A DNA stretch of 53,785 bases from a virus, in IMG/VR virus record IMGVR_UViG_3300025646_005002, positions 1 to 53,785 of that record, one strand, 5' to 3'. This document shows positions 8,223-16,032 of the stretch, piece by piece. Made by a program: the position numbers and the translations under genes. The notes under the pieces were generated by a model. That model ran no database searches, was not told where the DNA came from, and saw only the letters and a list, made by a program, of their open reading frames with translations. Every line of letters begins with the position of its first letter. The first letter of the stretch is position 1.

Positions 8223-8297
8223 GCGGGCGTAGCTCAGTGGTAGAGCGATTCGTTGCCAACGAATAGGTCGTCGGTTCGACCCCGATCGCCCGCTCCA
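8223..8297 (+). tRNA. tRNA-Gly (anticodon GCC)
   Basis: The acceptor stem GCGGGCG (8223-8229) pairs with CGCCCGC (8287-8293), followed by discriminator T294 and an encoded CCA (8295-8297). The D arm is GCTC-AGTGGTA-GAGC, the anticodon stem is ATTCG/CGAAT with loop TTGCCAA, so the anticodon is GCC. The T arm has GGTTCGACCCC. A strong promoter lies just upstream and a methyltransferase gene begins 26 bases downstream. Confidence 0.96.
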
Positions 8298-8323
8298 AAC
8301 AATAAAATGGAAAACAAAATAAA

Positions 8324-9052
8324 ATGGAAACACAAGAAAAATTAAAAAGAATAGAAAACTTTTTAACTAAGGTATCTCAAGAAGTATACTCTGAACCAGA
8401 TACACCAATGCACACTAGAATGATAGATCAAATAGTTCCTGATCTAGTAAAAAACCAATTAGGAGATAACAAAGAACAAGCAATACTAGATATTGGTTGT
8501 GGTCAAGGTTATGCTATGGAAAAATTCAAAGAAGCTGGGTTTGAAAACATCAAAGGCATTACTATGAGTGATCAAGATGTAAAAGCAACACAAGACAGAG
8601 GCTTTGAATGTGAAAACATGGATCAAACATTTATGACCTATCCAGATGAAACATTTGATTTTCTTTTTGTTAGACATTGCTTAGAACATTCACCGTTTCC
8701 ATATATGACATTAGGTGAGTTTCGCAGAGTTTTAAAAACAGGTGGTAAAATATATATTGAAATGCCGGCACCTGATAATTATAGACCTTTAGAATATATT
8801 CCAAATCATTATTCTATCATGGGACCAAAACAATGGGCGGCACTTATGCTAAGACATAAATTTCAGATACTTGTAGCAACAGACTTTAAAATTGAATTGT
8901 TTGATAACAAACAACCAGATAAAAAGTTTGATGAAAAGAATTTGGTATTTGTTCTTAAAAAAGTTTCCTTAGAAGATTTTGAAAAACTGCAAAAAGCAGA
9001 ATTACAAAAAACAGAAATAACAACTCAAAAACAGCCAACAGAACAGAAATAA
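8324..9052 (+). CDS. class I SAM-dependent methyltransferase
   Basis: A 242-residue protein with a Rossmann methyltransferase core. Motif I is ILDIGCGQGYA (about 55-65), the acidic end of strand 2 is weak, motif III/IV is FDFLFVRHCLEHSPFPY (about 108-124) and the post-IV segment is FRRVLKTGGKIYIEMP. This is the Methyltransf_11 pattern. The C-terminal 25 residues are a Lys/Gln/Glu-rich tail. The substrate is not evident; such genes in marine myoviruses often sit with sugar or surface-modification genes, and a second methyltransferase is two genes downstream. Confidence 0.85.
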   Translation: METQEKLKRIENFLTKVSQEVYSEPDTPMHTRMIDQIVPDLVKNQLGDNKEQAILDIGCGQGYAMEKFKEAGFENIKGITMSDQDVKATQDRGFECENMDQTFMTYPDETFDFLFVRHCLEHSPFPYMTLGEFRRVLKTGGKIYIEMPAPDNYRPLEYIPNHYSIMGPKQWAALMLRHKFQILVATDFKIELFDNKQPDKKFDEKNLVFVLKKVSLEDFEKLQKAELQKTEITTQKQPTEQK

Positions 9053-9065
9053 TTGGAGAATATAA

Positions 9066-10094
9066 ATGATCAAAATTGATCCAGTAGAGTTTGATAACTT
9101 TACAATGTCGCATCTAAGTGACGACGAAAACGGATTTAGTGGTGTAATAGCAATTTCAAATAAACAAACAATGTATCTTCCTTTAGTTGAAATTAAGTTT
9201 GAGTCATATAATTCATCAAATCAACAGATAGATGTAACTAAAAAATATGCACAAACAATTTTAACAAAGTATGCATACAACGATATAAAAAACAAAGCAG
9301 GAATCATCACTATAAATGTAGATAATGATACTAGTTTTGTTAAAGTTGCTCAAATTTTAAGTAATTATTTAAACACACAATACAAAGATCAAATTCTAGT
9401 TTATACAACAAACGTAGATAAAGATTTTTATTACCATTTTGAAAGTGTTTGTTCTCAATTGGTAAAAGTTGATCAAGATGCATACATAAAAGCCCAGGCA
9501 AAAGGTGCTTTTTATTCTGCAAGGGCAGTTCAACAGTATATGAACAGTAATAAATCTTTCCAACACAAGCACGTTATTGTAAAAGGTCTTAACAATCAAG
9601 GAAAAGAAATTGCAAAAATATTTGATAAAAATAATGCTAATCTAACTGTGTGTGATACAAATAAAGATAATATAAATGATTTGTATGCAGATGCATGGTT
9701 TGGAACTTGTTCTATAGATGAAGCAACAACTATTATGAGCGACTTGCTTGTGATCTGTGATGGTAGAGAAACATTAGATAAAAATTCAACAATGAATATA
9801 AATGCACTTGCAGTAATAGGAGTTGCTGATTGTCAATTGGCAAGTAATAAAGCAGGATATAACATGCATGGTAAACGAGTATTATACGTTCCTGATTATG
9901 TTGCTAGTGCTGGCGGAGTTATTATGATTGCTAAACAATTAGAAGATAGTAAAAAGTCTTTAGAAAAAGAACTTGATAAAATTTTTACTAGAACATTGTC
10001 TTTGTTGAATCATAGTAACAAATTAAGAAAGCCACCATTTGTGGTTGCTGAGCAACAATTACAAGAAAAACAAAAAACTAAACAAACAGCATAA
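9066..10094 (+). CDS. Leu/Glu-dehydrogenase-like (ELFV) protein, probably catalytically altered
   Basis: A 342-residue protein with the two-domain plan of leucine/valine dehydrogenases. The Rossmann part is HVIVKGLNNQGKEIAKIF (about 168-185), and GKRVLYVPDYVASAGGVIMIA (about 276-296) matches the leucine dehydrogenase segment LYAPDYVINAGG. The N-terminal domain keeps SGVIAISN and the strand order, but the glycine-rich catalytic stretch (GGGKAVI in real enzymes) reads NKAGIITI, so the usual catalytic lysines are not clear. It may bind NAD or an amino acid without oxidising it. It has GGAG nine bases before the ATG and overlaps the next gene by one base. Confidence 0.7.
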   Translation: MIKIDPVEFDNFTMSHLSDDENGFSGVIAISNKQTMYLPLVEIKFESYNSSNQQIDVTKKYAQTILTKYAYNDIKNKAGIITINVDNDTSFVKVAQILSNYLNTQYKDQILVYTTNVDKDFYYHFESVCSQLVKVDQDAYIKAQAKGAFYSARAVQQYMNSNKSFQHKHVIVKGLNNQGKEIAKIFDKNNANLTVCDTNKDNINDLYADAWFGTCSIDEATTIMSDLLVICDGRETLDKNSTMNINALAVIGVADCQLASNKAGYNMHGKRVLYVPDYVASAGGVIMIAKQLEDSKKSLEKELDKIFTRTLSLLNHSNKLRKPPFVVAEQQLQEKQKTKQTA

Positions 10095-10771
10095 TGAATC
10101 TAAAAATATTAAACACCTTAGAAAAAATATTAAAAACATCTCCTCAAGTTTTACGCGATGAATTAAAGTTGCGTAATGTAATTAGAGCAACTTTTAATGT
10201 TGATGTAGATAACGTTAGTTTTAATTCAATTGGTGATTTAGTAGACAAAATAGATGATGCAGTTTTAAGAAGATATTTTGGTGAAGTATGGCAACCAAGA
10301 ACAAAAAAATTTAAGTATAGTGGTTTAAAACTAATTGATGAAATTAACAGTCTTAAACCAAACTCAGTTTTAGATCTTGGTTGTGGTTACAATGAATTTA
10401 AAGAAAAAATAGATAATTTAATAGGAGTAGACCCTTATAATTCAAATGCAGATATACAGCAAGGAATATTAGATTATAAACCTAACAAAAAGTTTGATGT
10501 AATTATTGTATTGGGTTCTATTAATTTTGGTTCAACAGATAAAATATTTGCTGAATTAGAACATGCTGTAGATTTATGTGCTTCAAAAGGAACTATGTTT
10601 TTTAGAGTTAATCCTGGTTTACCACATGAAGCGCCAGAATCAGAATGGATTGAATTCTATCCATGGGATGCAAATTTTATTCAAAATTGTGCAGATCACT
10701 TTGGTGTAACAGTTTTAGAATTAAGAAATGATTCTCAAAATAGAATGTATTTTGTATGGCGTAAGCCATAA
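10094..10771 (+). CDS. SAM-dependent methyltransferase-like protein
   Basis: A 225-residue protein. After a helical N-terminal region (about 1-85), a methyltransferase motif I appears as SVLDLGCGYNEF (about 94-105), then LIGVDPYN (about 112) for the second strand and FDVIIVLGSINFGS (about 134). The later part (PHEAPESEWIEFYPW) is characteristic of a family seen in marine T4-like phages. Substrate unknown. It starts inside the stop codon of the dehydrogenase-like gene. Confidence 0.72.
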   Translation: MNLKILNTLEKILKTSPQVLRDELKLRNVIRATFNVDVDNVSFNSIGDLVDKIDDAVLRRYFGEVWQPRTKKFKYSGLKLIDEINSLKPNSVLDLGCGYNEFKEKIDNLIGVDPYNSNADIQQGILDYKPNKKFDVIIVLGSINFGSTDKIFAELEHAVDLCASKGTMFFRVNPGLPHEAPESEWIEFYPWDANFIQNCADHFGVTVLELRNDSQNRMYFVWRKP

Positions 10772-10773
10772 TT

Positions 10774-10781
10774 GATAAATA
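10774..10781 (+). promoter_or_regulatory. T4-late-like promoter motif before tctA
   Basis: GATAAATA lies just after the methyltransferase stop. The predicted +1 is 10787, at the 5' edge of a strong hairpin, and the leader runs about 60 bases to the tctA ATG. Confidence 0.4.
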
Positions 10782-10784
10782 CTT

Positions 10785-10821
10785 TTGTTAATAACGCCTG
10801 TCGTCCAGAGTTCATTAACAA
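10785..10821 (+). promoter_or_regulatory. 5' leader hairpin of tctA
   Basis: TTGTTAAT (10785-10792) pairs perfectly with ATTAACAA (10814-10821). An inner AAC/GTT extends the stem across a one-base bulge. It would lie at the very 5' end of the late transcript and could protect the mRNA or regulate it. A strong AAGGAGG ribosome site follows before the ATG at 10849. Confidence 0.45.
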
Positions 10822-10848
10822 TCCAATAAAACTAAAAAGGAGGATTGT

Positions 10849-12288
10849 ATGAACGAAATCATATCATTATTAAGTGGAACACTATACGGACTAATCATAG
10901 GATTAATACCCAGTGCAGGAGCAACAACAGGTTTAGTTGCCCTGTTTGGGTTTATCAGTTATTTTGGGTTTGATCCTTATCTAGGTGTAATATTTTGTAT
11001 GGCAGTTGTAGCCGCTAGTACTACAGGCGATACATATTCTGGAATATTACTAGGCATACCTGGTGCTAACAGTGCCGCGGCAACAATGGTAGATGGATAC
11101 CCACTAGCCAAACAAGGCAAAGCCACATACGCATTAACTTCAGCAATTACTACATCAACTGTTAATGGATTACTTTGGGGAACATTAACATTTGCATTGT
11201 TGCCATGGTATGTAAAACTTATTATGTATTTTGGTATTCCAGAACTTTGGGCATTTATAATGTTAAGTTTAGCCTGCGTAGGTTTTGTTAGTAACAAGTA
11301 TTGGGTTAGAAGTTTAGTTGCTATTGCTATTGGACTTATAATTGGACTTATTGGTGTTGATCCTGCAACTAATGTTGACAGATATACTTTAGGTTGGAAA
11401 TATTTGGCTGACGGTGTACAACTTATGCCATTTGTTGCTGGGTTATTTGCATTTCCTGAAATATTAGATGGGTGGGTAAAAGGAAAGTCAGTTGCAGTAA
11501 TTGGTAAAGAGAATCATGCTAAACAAACTTGGGACGGTATAAAAGAAGTTTGGCGTTGTAAGTGGGACGCATTAAGAGGCGGTGCCATTGGAGCATTTGT
11601 AGGATTTTTACCTGGTATTGGCGGTGCCATGGGAGACTGGATGGCATATGGATCAACAATAGCGACGCACCCTAATGAAGAATTTGGAAAAGGAAATATT
11701 AGAGGAGTAATTGGCCCAGAAGGTGCCAATAATGCCCAAAAGGCTACATCGATGATTCCTACAGTATTGTTTGGAATACCTGGTGCTAGTTTTGCCGCAG
11801 TATTAATGGCTTTGTTTATGTATTTAGGTTTTGAATTAGGCACTCCTGATTTAGCATATGATACACGTTTTTTTGATAGTTTAACTTTTGGCTTTATGTG
11901 GGCAACAGTTATTGTAGGATTAATATGTGTAGCATTTAATAAGTATGTTGCAAAAATAACTTATGTACCTTACATATATTATTTTCCATTATTAGTAATT
12001 TTTATTGTTTGGGCCTGTGTTCAATATACAGGCGGAATTGAAGATTATATAATTTTAATACTATGTACTATTTTAGGTGTACTTGCTAAAAAATTTAAGT
12101 TTAGTAGACCGGCGATGTTAATGGCTTTTATTTTAGCAGATAAAGTTGAAGCATTAACTATACAAATAACATCTTTATACACTATAGAAACTTTATTACA
12201 AAGACCTTTGTTTATAGGATTAATAGTTGCTATTATTTGTTTATTTAGTTATGGACTTTTTAGAAAGAATAAATTGGAGTATGCGTAA
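10849..12288 (+). CDS. tctA: TctA-like large membrane subunit of a tripartite tricarboxylate transporter
   Basis: A 479-residue polytopic membrane protein with about 11-12 helices. Both TctA signatures are present: TYSGILLGIPGANSAAATMVDGYPLAKQGKA (about 63-93) and its repeat GPEGANNAQKATSMIPTVLFGIPGASFAA (about 286-314), plus GLIPSAGATTG near the N-terminus. TctA moves carboxylates such as citrate across the inner membrane, driven by ions, together with TctB and the periplasmic TctC. The TctC gene is two genes downstream; no TctB is present. The ribosome site AAGGAGG is strong. It overlaps the next gene by one base. Confidence 0.92.
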   Translation: MNEIISLLSGTLYGLIIGLIPSAGATTGLVALFGFISYFGFDPYLGVIFCMAVVAASTTGDTYSGILLGIPGANSAAATMVDGYPLAKQGKATYALTSAITTSTVNGLLWGTLTFALLPWYVKLIMYFGIPELWAFIMLSLACVGFVSNKYWVRSLVAIAIGLIIGLIGVDPATNVDRYTLGWKYLADGVQLMPFVAGLFAFPEILDGWVKGKSVAVIGKENHAKQTWDGIKEVWRCKWDALRGGAIGAFVGFLPGIGGAMGDWMAYGSTIATHPNEEFGKGNIRGVIGPEGANNAQKATSMIPTVLFGIPGASFAAVLMALFMYLGFELGTPDLAYDTRFFDSLTFGFMWATVIVGLICVAFNKYVAKITYVPYIYYFPLLVIFIVWACVQYTGGIEDYIILILCTILGVLAKKFKFSRPAMLMAFILADKVEALTIQITSLYTIETLLQRPLFIGLIVAIICLFSYGLFRKNKLEYA

Positions 12289-12992
12289 TGAATGAGGAAT
12301 ATTGGGGCAAAAGTCGTTGGGAATTTACTAAAAAACAAAGTAAGTGGCATTTTAATCCAGCAAAAGAAACGGTGGATTACAAACAAGTTTGTACATTTCA
12401 AGGTGACTGGGTAAATGAGATACAAGAGTGTTTAGGTAAAACAAAGCCTAATACTTGGGCAAACAGAAATATAGATTTAAAAGAAAAAGTCTACACTTCT
12501 ACATTAGAAGAAAATGACTTAATTAATGCAGGAGCAAATCCTGAAATGGAGATTTTTAGTCGTGTAAACGCAAAAGATATTCCAGTGTTTAAACGTATTG
12601 GAGAGTATTTTGGCATGAAAGAAACAAGTATTAAGTTTCATAACCAAACTACTGGACAAATGTTAAACTGGCATATTGATAATTTTGCAGGACGAAAAGA
12701 ACGCGGTAATACATTTACTGAAATTGAAGCAGATAAAAATCCTAATCTTATGAGAAGGTTTGCTATTATGTTAGATGATTGGAAACATGGACAAGTGTTT
12801 CAATTAGGTAATAGTAATTGGCATCAATGGAAAAAAGGACAATGTATTACTTGGGAATGGCGAGATATTCCCCACGGTACTTGTAATATGGGTTGGGAAG
12901 ATAGACCAATGTTACAGGTTACAGGTTGGACAACTGATGAAACTAAACAAGTTGTTGAACTTGGTGATTTTAATAAAACGATTAACGTATAG
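12288..12992 (+). CDS. 2-oxoglutarate/Fe(II)-dependent oxygenase-like protein
   Basis: A 234-residue protein with a likely Fe(II) facial triad: H129 and D131 in LNWHIDNFAG and H186 in DIPHGTCN, with R196 (DRPMLQVTG) placed to bind 2-oxoglutarate. It resembles the phage-type oxygenases that hydroxylate proteins, sugars or small molecules. The substrate is unknown. Its place between tctA and tctC, with a one-base overlap to tctA and 13 bases before tctC, suggests co-expression with carboxylate uptake; 2-oxoglutarate is itself a carboxylate, but that link is speculation. Confidence 0.7.
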   Translation: MNEEYWGKSRWEFTKKQSKWHFNPAKETVDYKQVCTFQGDWVNEIQECLGKTKPNTWANRNIDLKEKVYTSTLEENDLINAGANPEMEIFSRVNAKDIPVFKRIGEYFGMKETSIKFHNQTTGQMLNWHIDNFAGRKERGNTFTEIEADKNPNLMRRFAIMLDDWKHGQVFQLGNSNWHQWKKGQCITWEWRDIPHGTCNMGWEDRPMLQVTGWTTDETKQVVELGDFNKTINV

Positions 12993-13005
12993 AGGAGAAA
13001 CATAA

Positions 13006-14061
13006 ATGAAAAAACTAATCGGAAAACTTTTAGCGACTATGATTCTTACGTTTGGTATAACTACTTCAGCAATGGCAGATTACACTTTTGTAATTCCACA
13101 AAAGCCAGGCGGTGGTACTAGCGTATGGGCAGAAATTGTTGCAAAACAACTAGAACCTTTTTTAGGTGAAAAAATTAAATTACAACATTACCCAGGAGCA
13201 AGAGATATTCCTGGTTTTAATAAATGGCACAATGAGTTACGCAGTGATGACAAAGTAGTTATGGTATCACATGGTGGTAATGGTGTGTCATTCTTACAAG
13301 AAGAAGTTGATTACAATTATGCTGATTATGACTCAATTGGTGCAATGAATTTAAACATCATTGCAGGTAAACTAAAAGGTGCAGACATGAACAAGCCAAG
13401 TTTTGCGGCAGGATCAGGTATGGTACCAGAAGCCTTTGCAATGACAATGTTAATATGCGGACCAGACAAAAGTGTAGATGAATATATTGGTTGTTTTAAA
13501 GAAAATGTAACTTGGGTCAACGGTATGAGTGGCGGTGAAAGACGTTTAGCATTTAAGCGAGGCGAACTTAACGGTACAAGAGAAAATCCAGCGGCTTATA
13601 AGAAACACGTTGAATCAAATCCAGATGCAGAACTTTGGTTCCATCATGGTATTTTACAAGCAGACGGAAGTCATGCTGATGATCCAAACTATCCAGGTTA
13701 TCAGTTTGAAATTTTATTTGAGCAACGTTGGGGTGTAGCACCAAGCGGTGATTTTTATAATTCATATAAACTTGTAAAATCATTTAGAGATGGTTTACAA
13801 AAAGCATTGTGGGTAAACAAAGGTAACCCTAACACTGATAAATTAATCAAAGCCCTTACTGAAATGAGTCAAGATGCTAAAGCAATGAGTATTATTCATA
13901 AAGAAGTAGGTAACTATGATTGGATAATTGGTGATAACGGTAATGCACATAGAGATAATCTAATGACATTTATTACCAGTGATGCATTACAAAATCTAGT
14001 TAAATTTAATACAGAAGCACTAGGTTTAAGCAGTGTATATAAAAGTAAGTTAGTAAAATAA
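13006..14061 (+). CDS. tctC: TctC/Bug-family periplasmic solute-binding protein
   Basis: A 351-residue protein with a signal peptide (cleavage after SAMA). The mature start YTFVIPQKPGGGTSVWAEIVAKQLEPFLG matches the TctC family (PxxPGGGTD..AR.....L). Later segments such as KLIKALTEMSQDAKA fit the C-terminal lobe. It would capture a carboxylate in the periplasm and deliver it to TctA. The family is greatly expanded in proteobacteria. GAGGAGA precedes the ATG, and its stop overlaps the next gene. Its pairing with tctA in a phage is notable; TctB is missing. Confidence 0.85.
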   Translation: MKKLIGKLLATMILTFGITTSAMADYTFVIPQKPGGGTSVWAEIVAKQLEPFLGEKIKLQHYPGARDIPGFNKWHNELRSDDKVVMVSHGGNGVSFLQEEVDYNYADYDSIGAMNLNIIAGKLKGADMNKPSFAAGSGMVPEAFAMTMLICGPDKSVDEYIGCFKENVTWVNGMSGGERRLAFKRGELNGTRENPAAYKKHVESNPDAELWFHHGILQADGSHADDPNYPGYQFEILFEQRWGVAPSGDFYNSYKLVKSFRDGLQKALWVNKGNPNTDKLIKALTEMSQDAKAMSIIHKEVGNYDWIIGDNGNAHRDNLMTFITSDALQNLVKFNTEALGLSSVYKSKLVK

Positions 14062-14672
14062 TGATAGAGTATACTTTTTTAGTTGGTGCACCTGGTAGTA
14101 GATGGAGCGGAATTGGACAAACAATTGCCGATAACTTCAACTACAATACCAGTGATGAAAATCAAACAAGAGTCTATACACATGGAGATTTTAGCGGGCA
14201 TAAAGGTGCTTATTGGGGTCCAGGTATGGAATTAGGAAATGATTTTCATTGTGCATCAACTTTAGAAGTAAAAGACTTTTTAGATGAATGTGATCGTGCT
14301 TTTATAGATAATAAAAAACCAATGATGATAAAATGTCATCAGTTTGCTCATAGTCTAGATTGGCTACATCAAATACCAAATTCAAATATTCTTCTTGTGC
14401 GTAGAACCAATCAAAAGTGTTTCGAATGGTGGAAACAAGCAGGTGGCTGGAATATAACATATCCAAAATACGATTGGTATAAAGATGATGCTACTATGCA
14501 AAAGCAGATTGAATTGGAAAATACCAATGCTGATACGTTTGTAAAAAAACACAGCAAATGGTATGATTATAATGAAAGTTGGATTACAGAAAATTTTGGC
14601 CAACACAACATTACTATAGATTCTAAATTTGCAGATATACAAATTAGTCTAATAAACTCAAAAGGTTTTTAA
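14061..14672 (+). CDS. sulfotransferase-like P-loop protein
   Basis: A 203-residue protein. The N-terminus TFLVGAPGSRWSGIGQ resembles the PAPS-binding loop of sulfotransferases, and SNILLVRRTNQKCFEWWK (about 111-128) resembles their 3'-phosphate-binding strand and helix (R..R..). MMIKCHQFAHSLDWL fits the substrate strand. It could sulfate a surface glycan or small molecule. The similarity is limited to these motifs, so the call is tentative. It overlaps tctC by one base and is the last gene before a new promoter. Confidence 0.5.
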   Translation: MIEYTFLVGAPGSRWSGIGQTIADNFNYNTSDENQTRVYTHGDFSGHKGAYWGPGMELGNDFHCASTLEVKDFLDECDRAFIDNKKPMMIKCHQFAHSLDWLHQIPNSNILLVRRTNQKCFEWWKQAGGWNITYPKYDWYKDDATMQKQIELENTNADTFVKKHSKWYDYNESWITENFGQHNITIDSKFADIQISLINSKGF

Positions 14673-14695
14673 AGAAAAAAAGACTAATTTTTTAC

Positions 14696-14723
14696 TTGAC
14701 AAATTGTCAATTGGTGCTATATT
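14696..14723 (+). promoter_or_regulatory. sigma70-type promoter with dyad operator, leaderless
   Basis: TTGACA (14696-14701), a 16-base spacer and TATATT (14718-14723). The predicted +1 is 14730, the A of the next ATG. The -35 lies in a perfect inverted repeat TTGACAA-A-TTGTCAA (14696-14710). The same TTGAC-N5-GTCAA arrangement overlaps the -35 of the dnaJ promoter at 36768. Confidence 0.75.
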
Positions 14724-14729
14724 AATACT

Positions 14730-15122
14730 ATGACTATGCATCTTGTAGGACCAGCTCTTAGTATGAATTCCACTAAGAAACGCAAAACCAAAGGATTAAC
14801 TGCTAGAGACAGACAAGCTCAAGCAGATTATGACAAGTATCTTAAATCACTGGGTGTAGAACCTAAAAAACGAAACATCAAAGAGAATTTTCGTGCATTT
14901 GCAGATACTAGTACTTTTAATAATCCAAGGACGCCTTCTAGATCTTGGAAAAAAGTCAAAACCAAAGTTCCATATATGGGCAATGGTAAGCAGATTAGTT
15001 GGAAAGAAAAACAAGAACGTCTTGCAGTGAGTAGTCAATATTCAATTGCACCAGCATACAACAAAGGTCCTTACATGGTGGTAGCAAGAGAAGATCTAAA
15101 GACAGCAGGTAAAAAAGTATGA
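14730..15122 (+). CDS. conserved basic phage protein, unknown function
   Basis: A 130-residue, strongly basic protein. The N-terminus (MHLVGPALSMNSTKKRKTKG) resembles a conserved family of oceanic T4-like phages of unknown role. The rest is rich in Lys, Arg and Ser with no recognisable domain and is probably disordered or nucleic-acid binding. It is the first gene of a transcription unit whose predicted +1 is its own ATG; a second ATG lies six bases later. The end overlaps the next start by four bases. Confidence 0.72.
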   Translation: MTMHLVGPALSMNSTKKRKTKGLTARDRQAQADYDKYLKSLGVEPKKRNIKENFRAFADTSTFNNPRTPSRSWKKVKTKVPYMGNGKQISWKEKQERLAVSSQYSIAPAYNKGPYMVVAREDLKTAGKKV

Positions 15123-15469
15123 TACATCCACGAGCAGTAATGTTTATAATGTTGTTGTGGATATCTGCACTACTACTATTGGGTGGTTGTGCGGCCCCTG
15201 GTTTTTTAGCAGGCAGTAGTGCAACAGCCACAGCAACCACGGCTTCAACTACCTATCAAACTTTTAAAACTGTTACAATTATAAAAGCAGGAGTTGATAC
15301 AGCACTGGCAATTGAAGGAAAGAAAACCACAACTGATCATGTTGTTTCGTCACTCACAGGCAAAGACTGTAAAGCCATGAGAATCATTGAAGAAGAAACT
15401 CTTGAACTGTATTGTGTAGAAACAAGACCAGACTTTTTAACAGACATGAAACAACCAAAAGGAGAATAA
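15119..15469 (+). CDS. small lipoprotein
   Basis: A 116-residue protein with a long hydrophobic signal ending in the lipobox LLLGGC (Cys24). After an Ala/Thr/Ser-rich linker (SSATATATTASTTYQT) there is a short domain with IIKAGVDTALAIEGKKTTTDHVVSSLTGKDCKAMRIIEE and two more Cys. The pattern resembles small periplasmic lipoproteins of alphaproteobacteria, suggesting host origin. Function unknown. Confidence 0.72.
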   Translation: MIHPRAVMFIMLLWISALLLLGGCAAPGFLAGSSATATATTASTTYQTFKTVTIIKAGVDTALAIEGKKTTTDHVVSSLTGKDCKAMRIIEEETLELYCVETRPDFLTDMKQPKGE

Positions 15470-15808
15470 ATGCCTAGAACTAAGAAAAACAAAAGCAATC
15501 CATTAGGATTATATACATCAAACGAAACAGGAATTTCTCAAGAGCTAAAGAATGAAACCACACTTGGATTAGATTTTCAATGGTGGTGGAACATGCGTAA
15601 GTATAAGAAAAAAGATATTCCTGCTAAACAATTTAGTGATGTAAAAATCCTAGATCGTAATGCAGGTAATCATGGATGGCCTGGACCTGAAAAAACTGTG
15701 AAGTATTGGGTTGAACTTGAAAATGGTTGGGCAGTTGGTATGCATGAAGTTAAAAAAGGCAAAGCAGAGTTTCCAATGTATGAAATGCCCAAGGAGAATA
15801 TTGCGTGA
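15470..15808 (+). CDS. conserved hypothetical protein
   Basis: A 112-residue basic soluble protein that starts directly after the preceding stop, with AAAGGAG a few bases before the ATG. A Trp-rich segment (LGLDFQWWWNMRKYKKKDIP) is followed by GNHGWPGPEKTVKYWVELENGWAVGMHEVKKGKAEFP, which looks like a small beta domain. No family recognised. Confidence 0.65.
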   Translation: MPRTKKNKSNPLGLYTSNETGISQELKNETTLGLDFQWWWNMRKYKKKDIPAKQFSDVKILDRNAGNHGWPGPEKTVKYWVELENGWAVGMHEVKKGKAEFPMYEMPKENIA

Positions 15809-16032
15809 TTAATGTAGTAGAACAAATTGCAAGAATGAATCAAGTTGAACGAATTATGTTTATTCGTGATCTTGTAACCAAATGGCCGCATCTTGCCAAC
15901 GAAATTAAAGATGCAATACAGATAGAAATATTTGAACAACGAGAACAAAAAGAAAAACAAGAACTAGAAGAATACTCAAAAATGCACAGTGATGAGCCAT
16001 TAGTTCTTACCAAAGACATGGAGGTCAAATGA
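15805..16032 (+). CDS. small helical protein
   Basis: A 75-residue protein starting with GTG that overlaps the previous stop by four bases; AAGGAG lies just upstream. It is predicted to be all helical with an acidic, coiled-coil-like C-terminus (FEQREQKEKQELEEY). Function unknown. The stop overlaps the aminopeptidase start. Confidence 0.6.
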   Translation: MINVVEQIARMNQVERIMFIRDLVTKWPHLANEIKDAIQIEIFEQREQKEKQELEEYSKMHSDEPLVLTKDMEVK

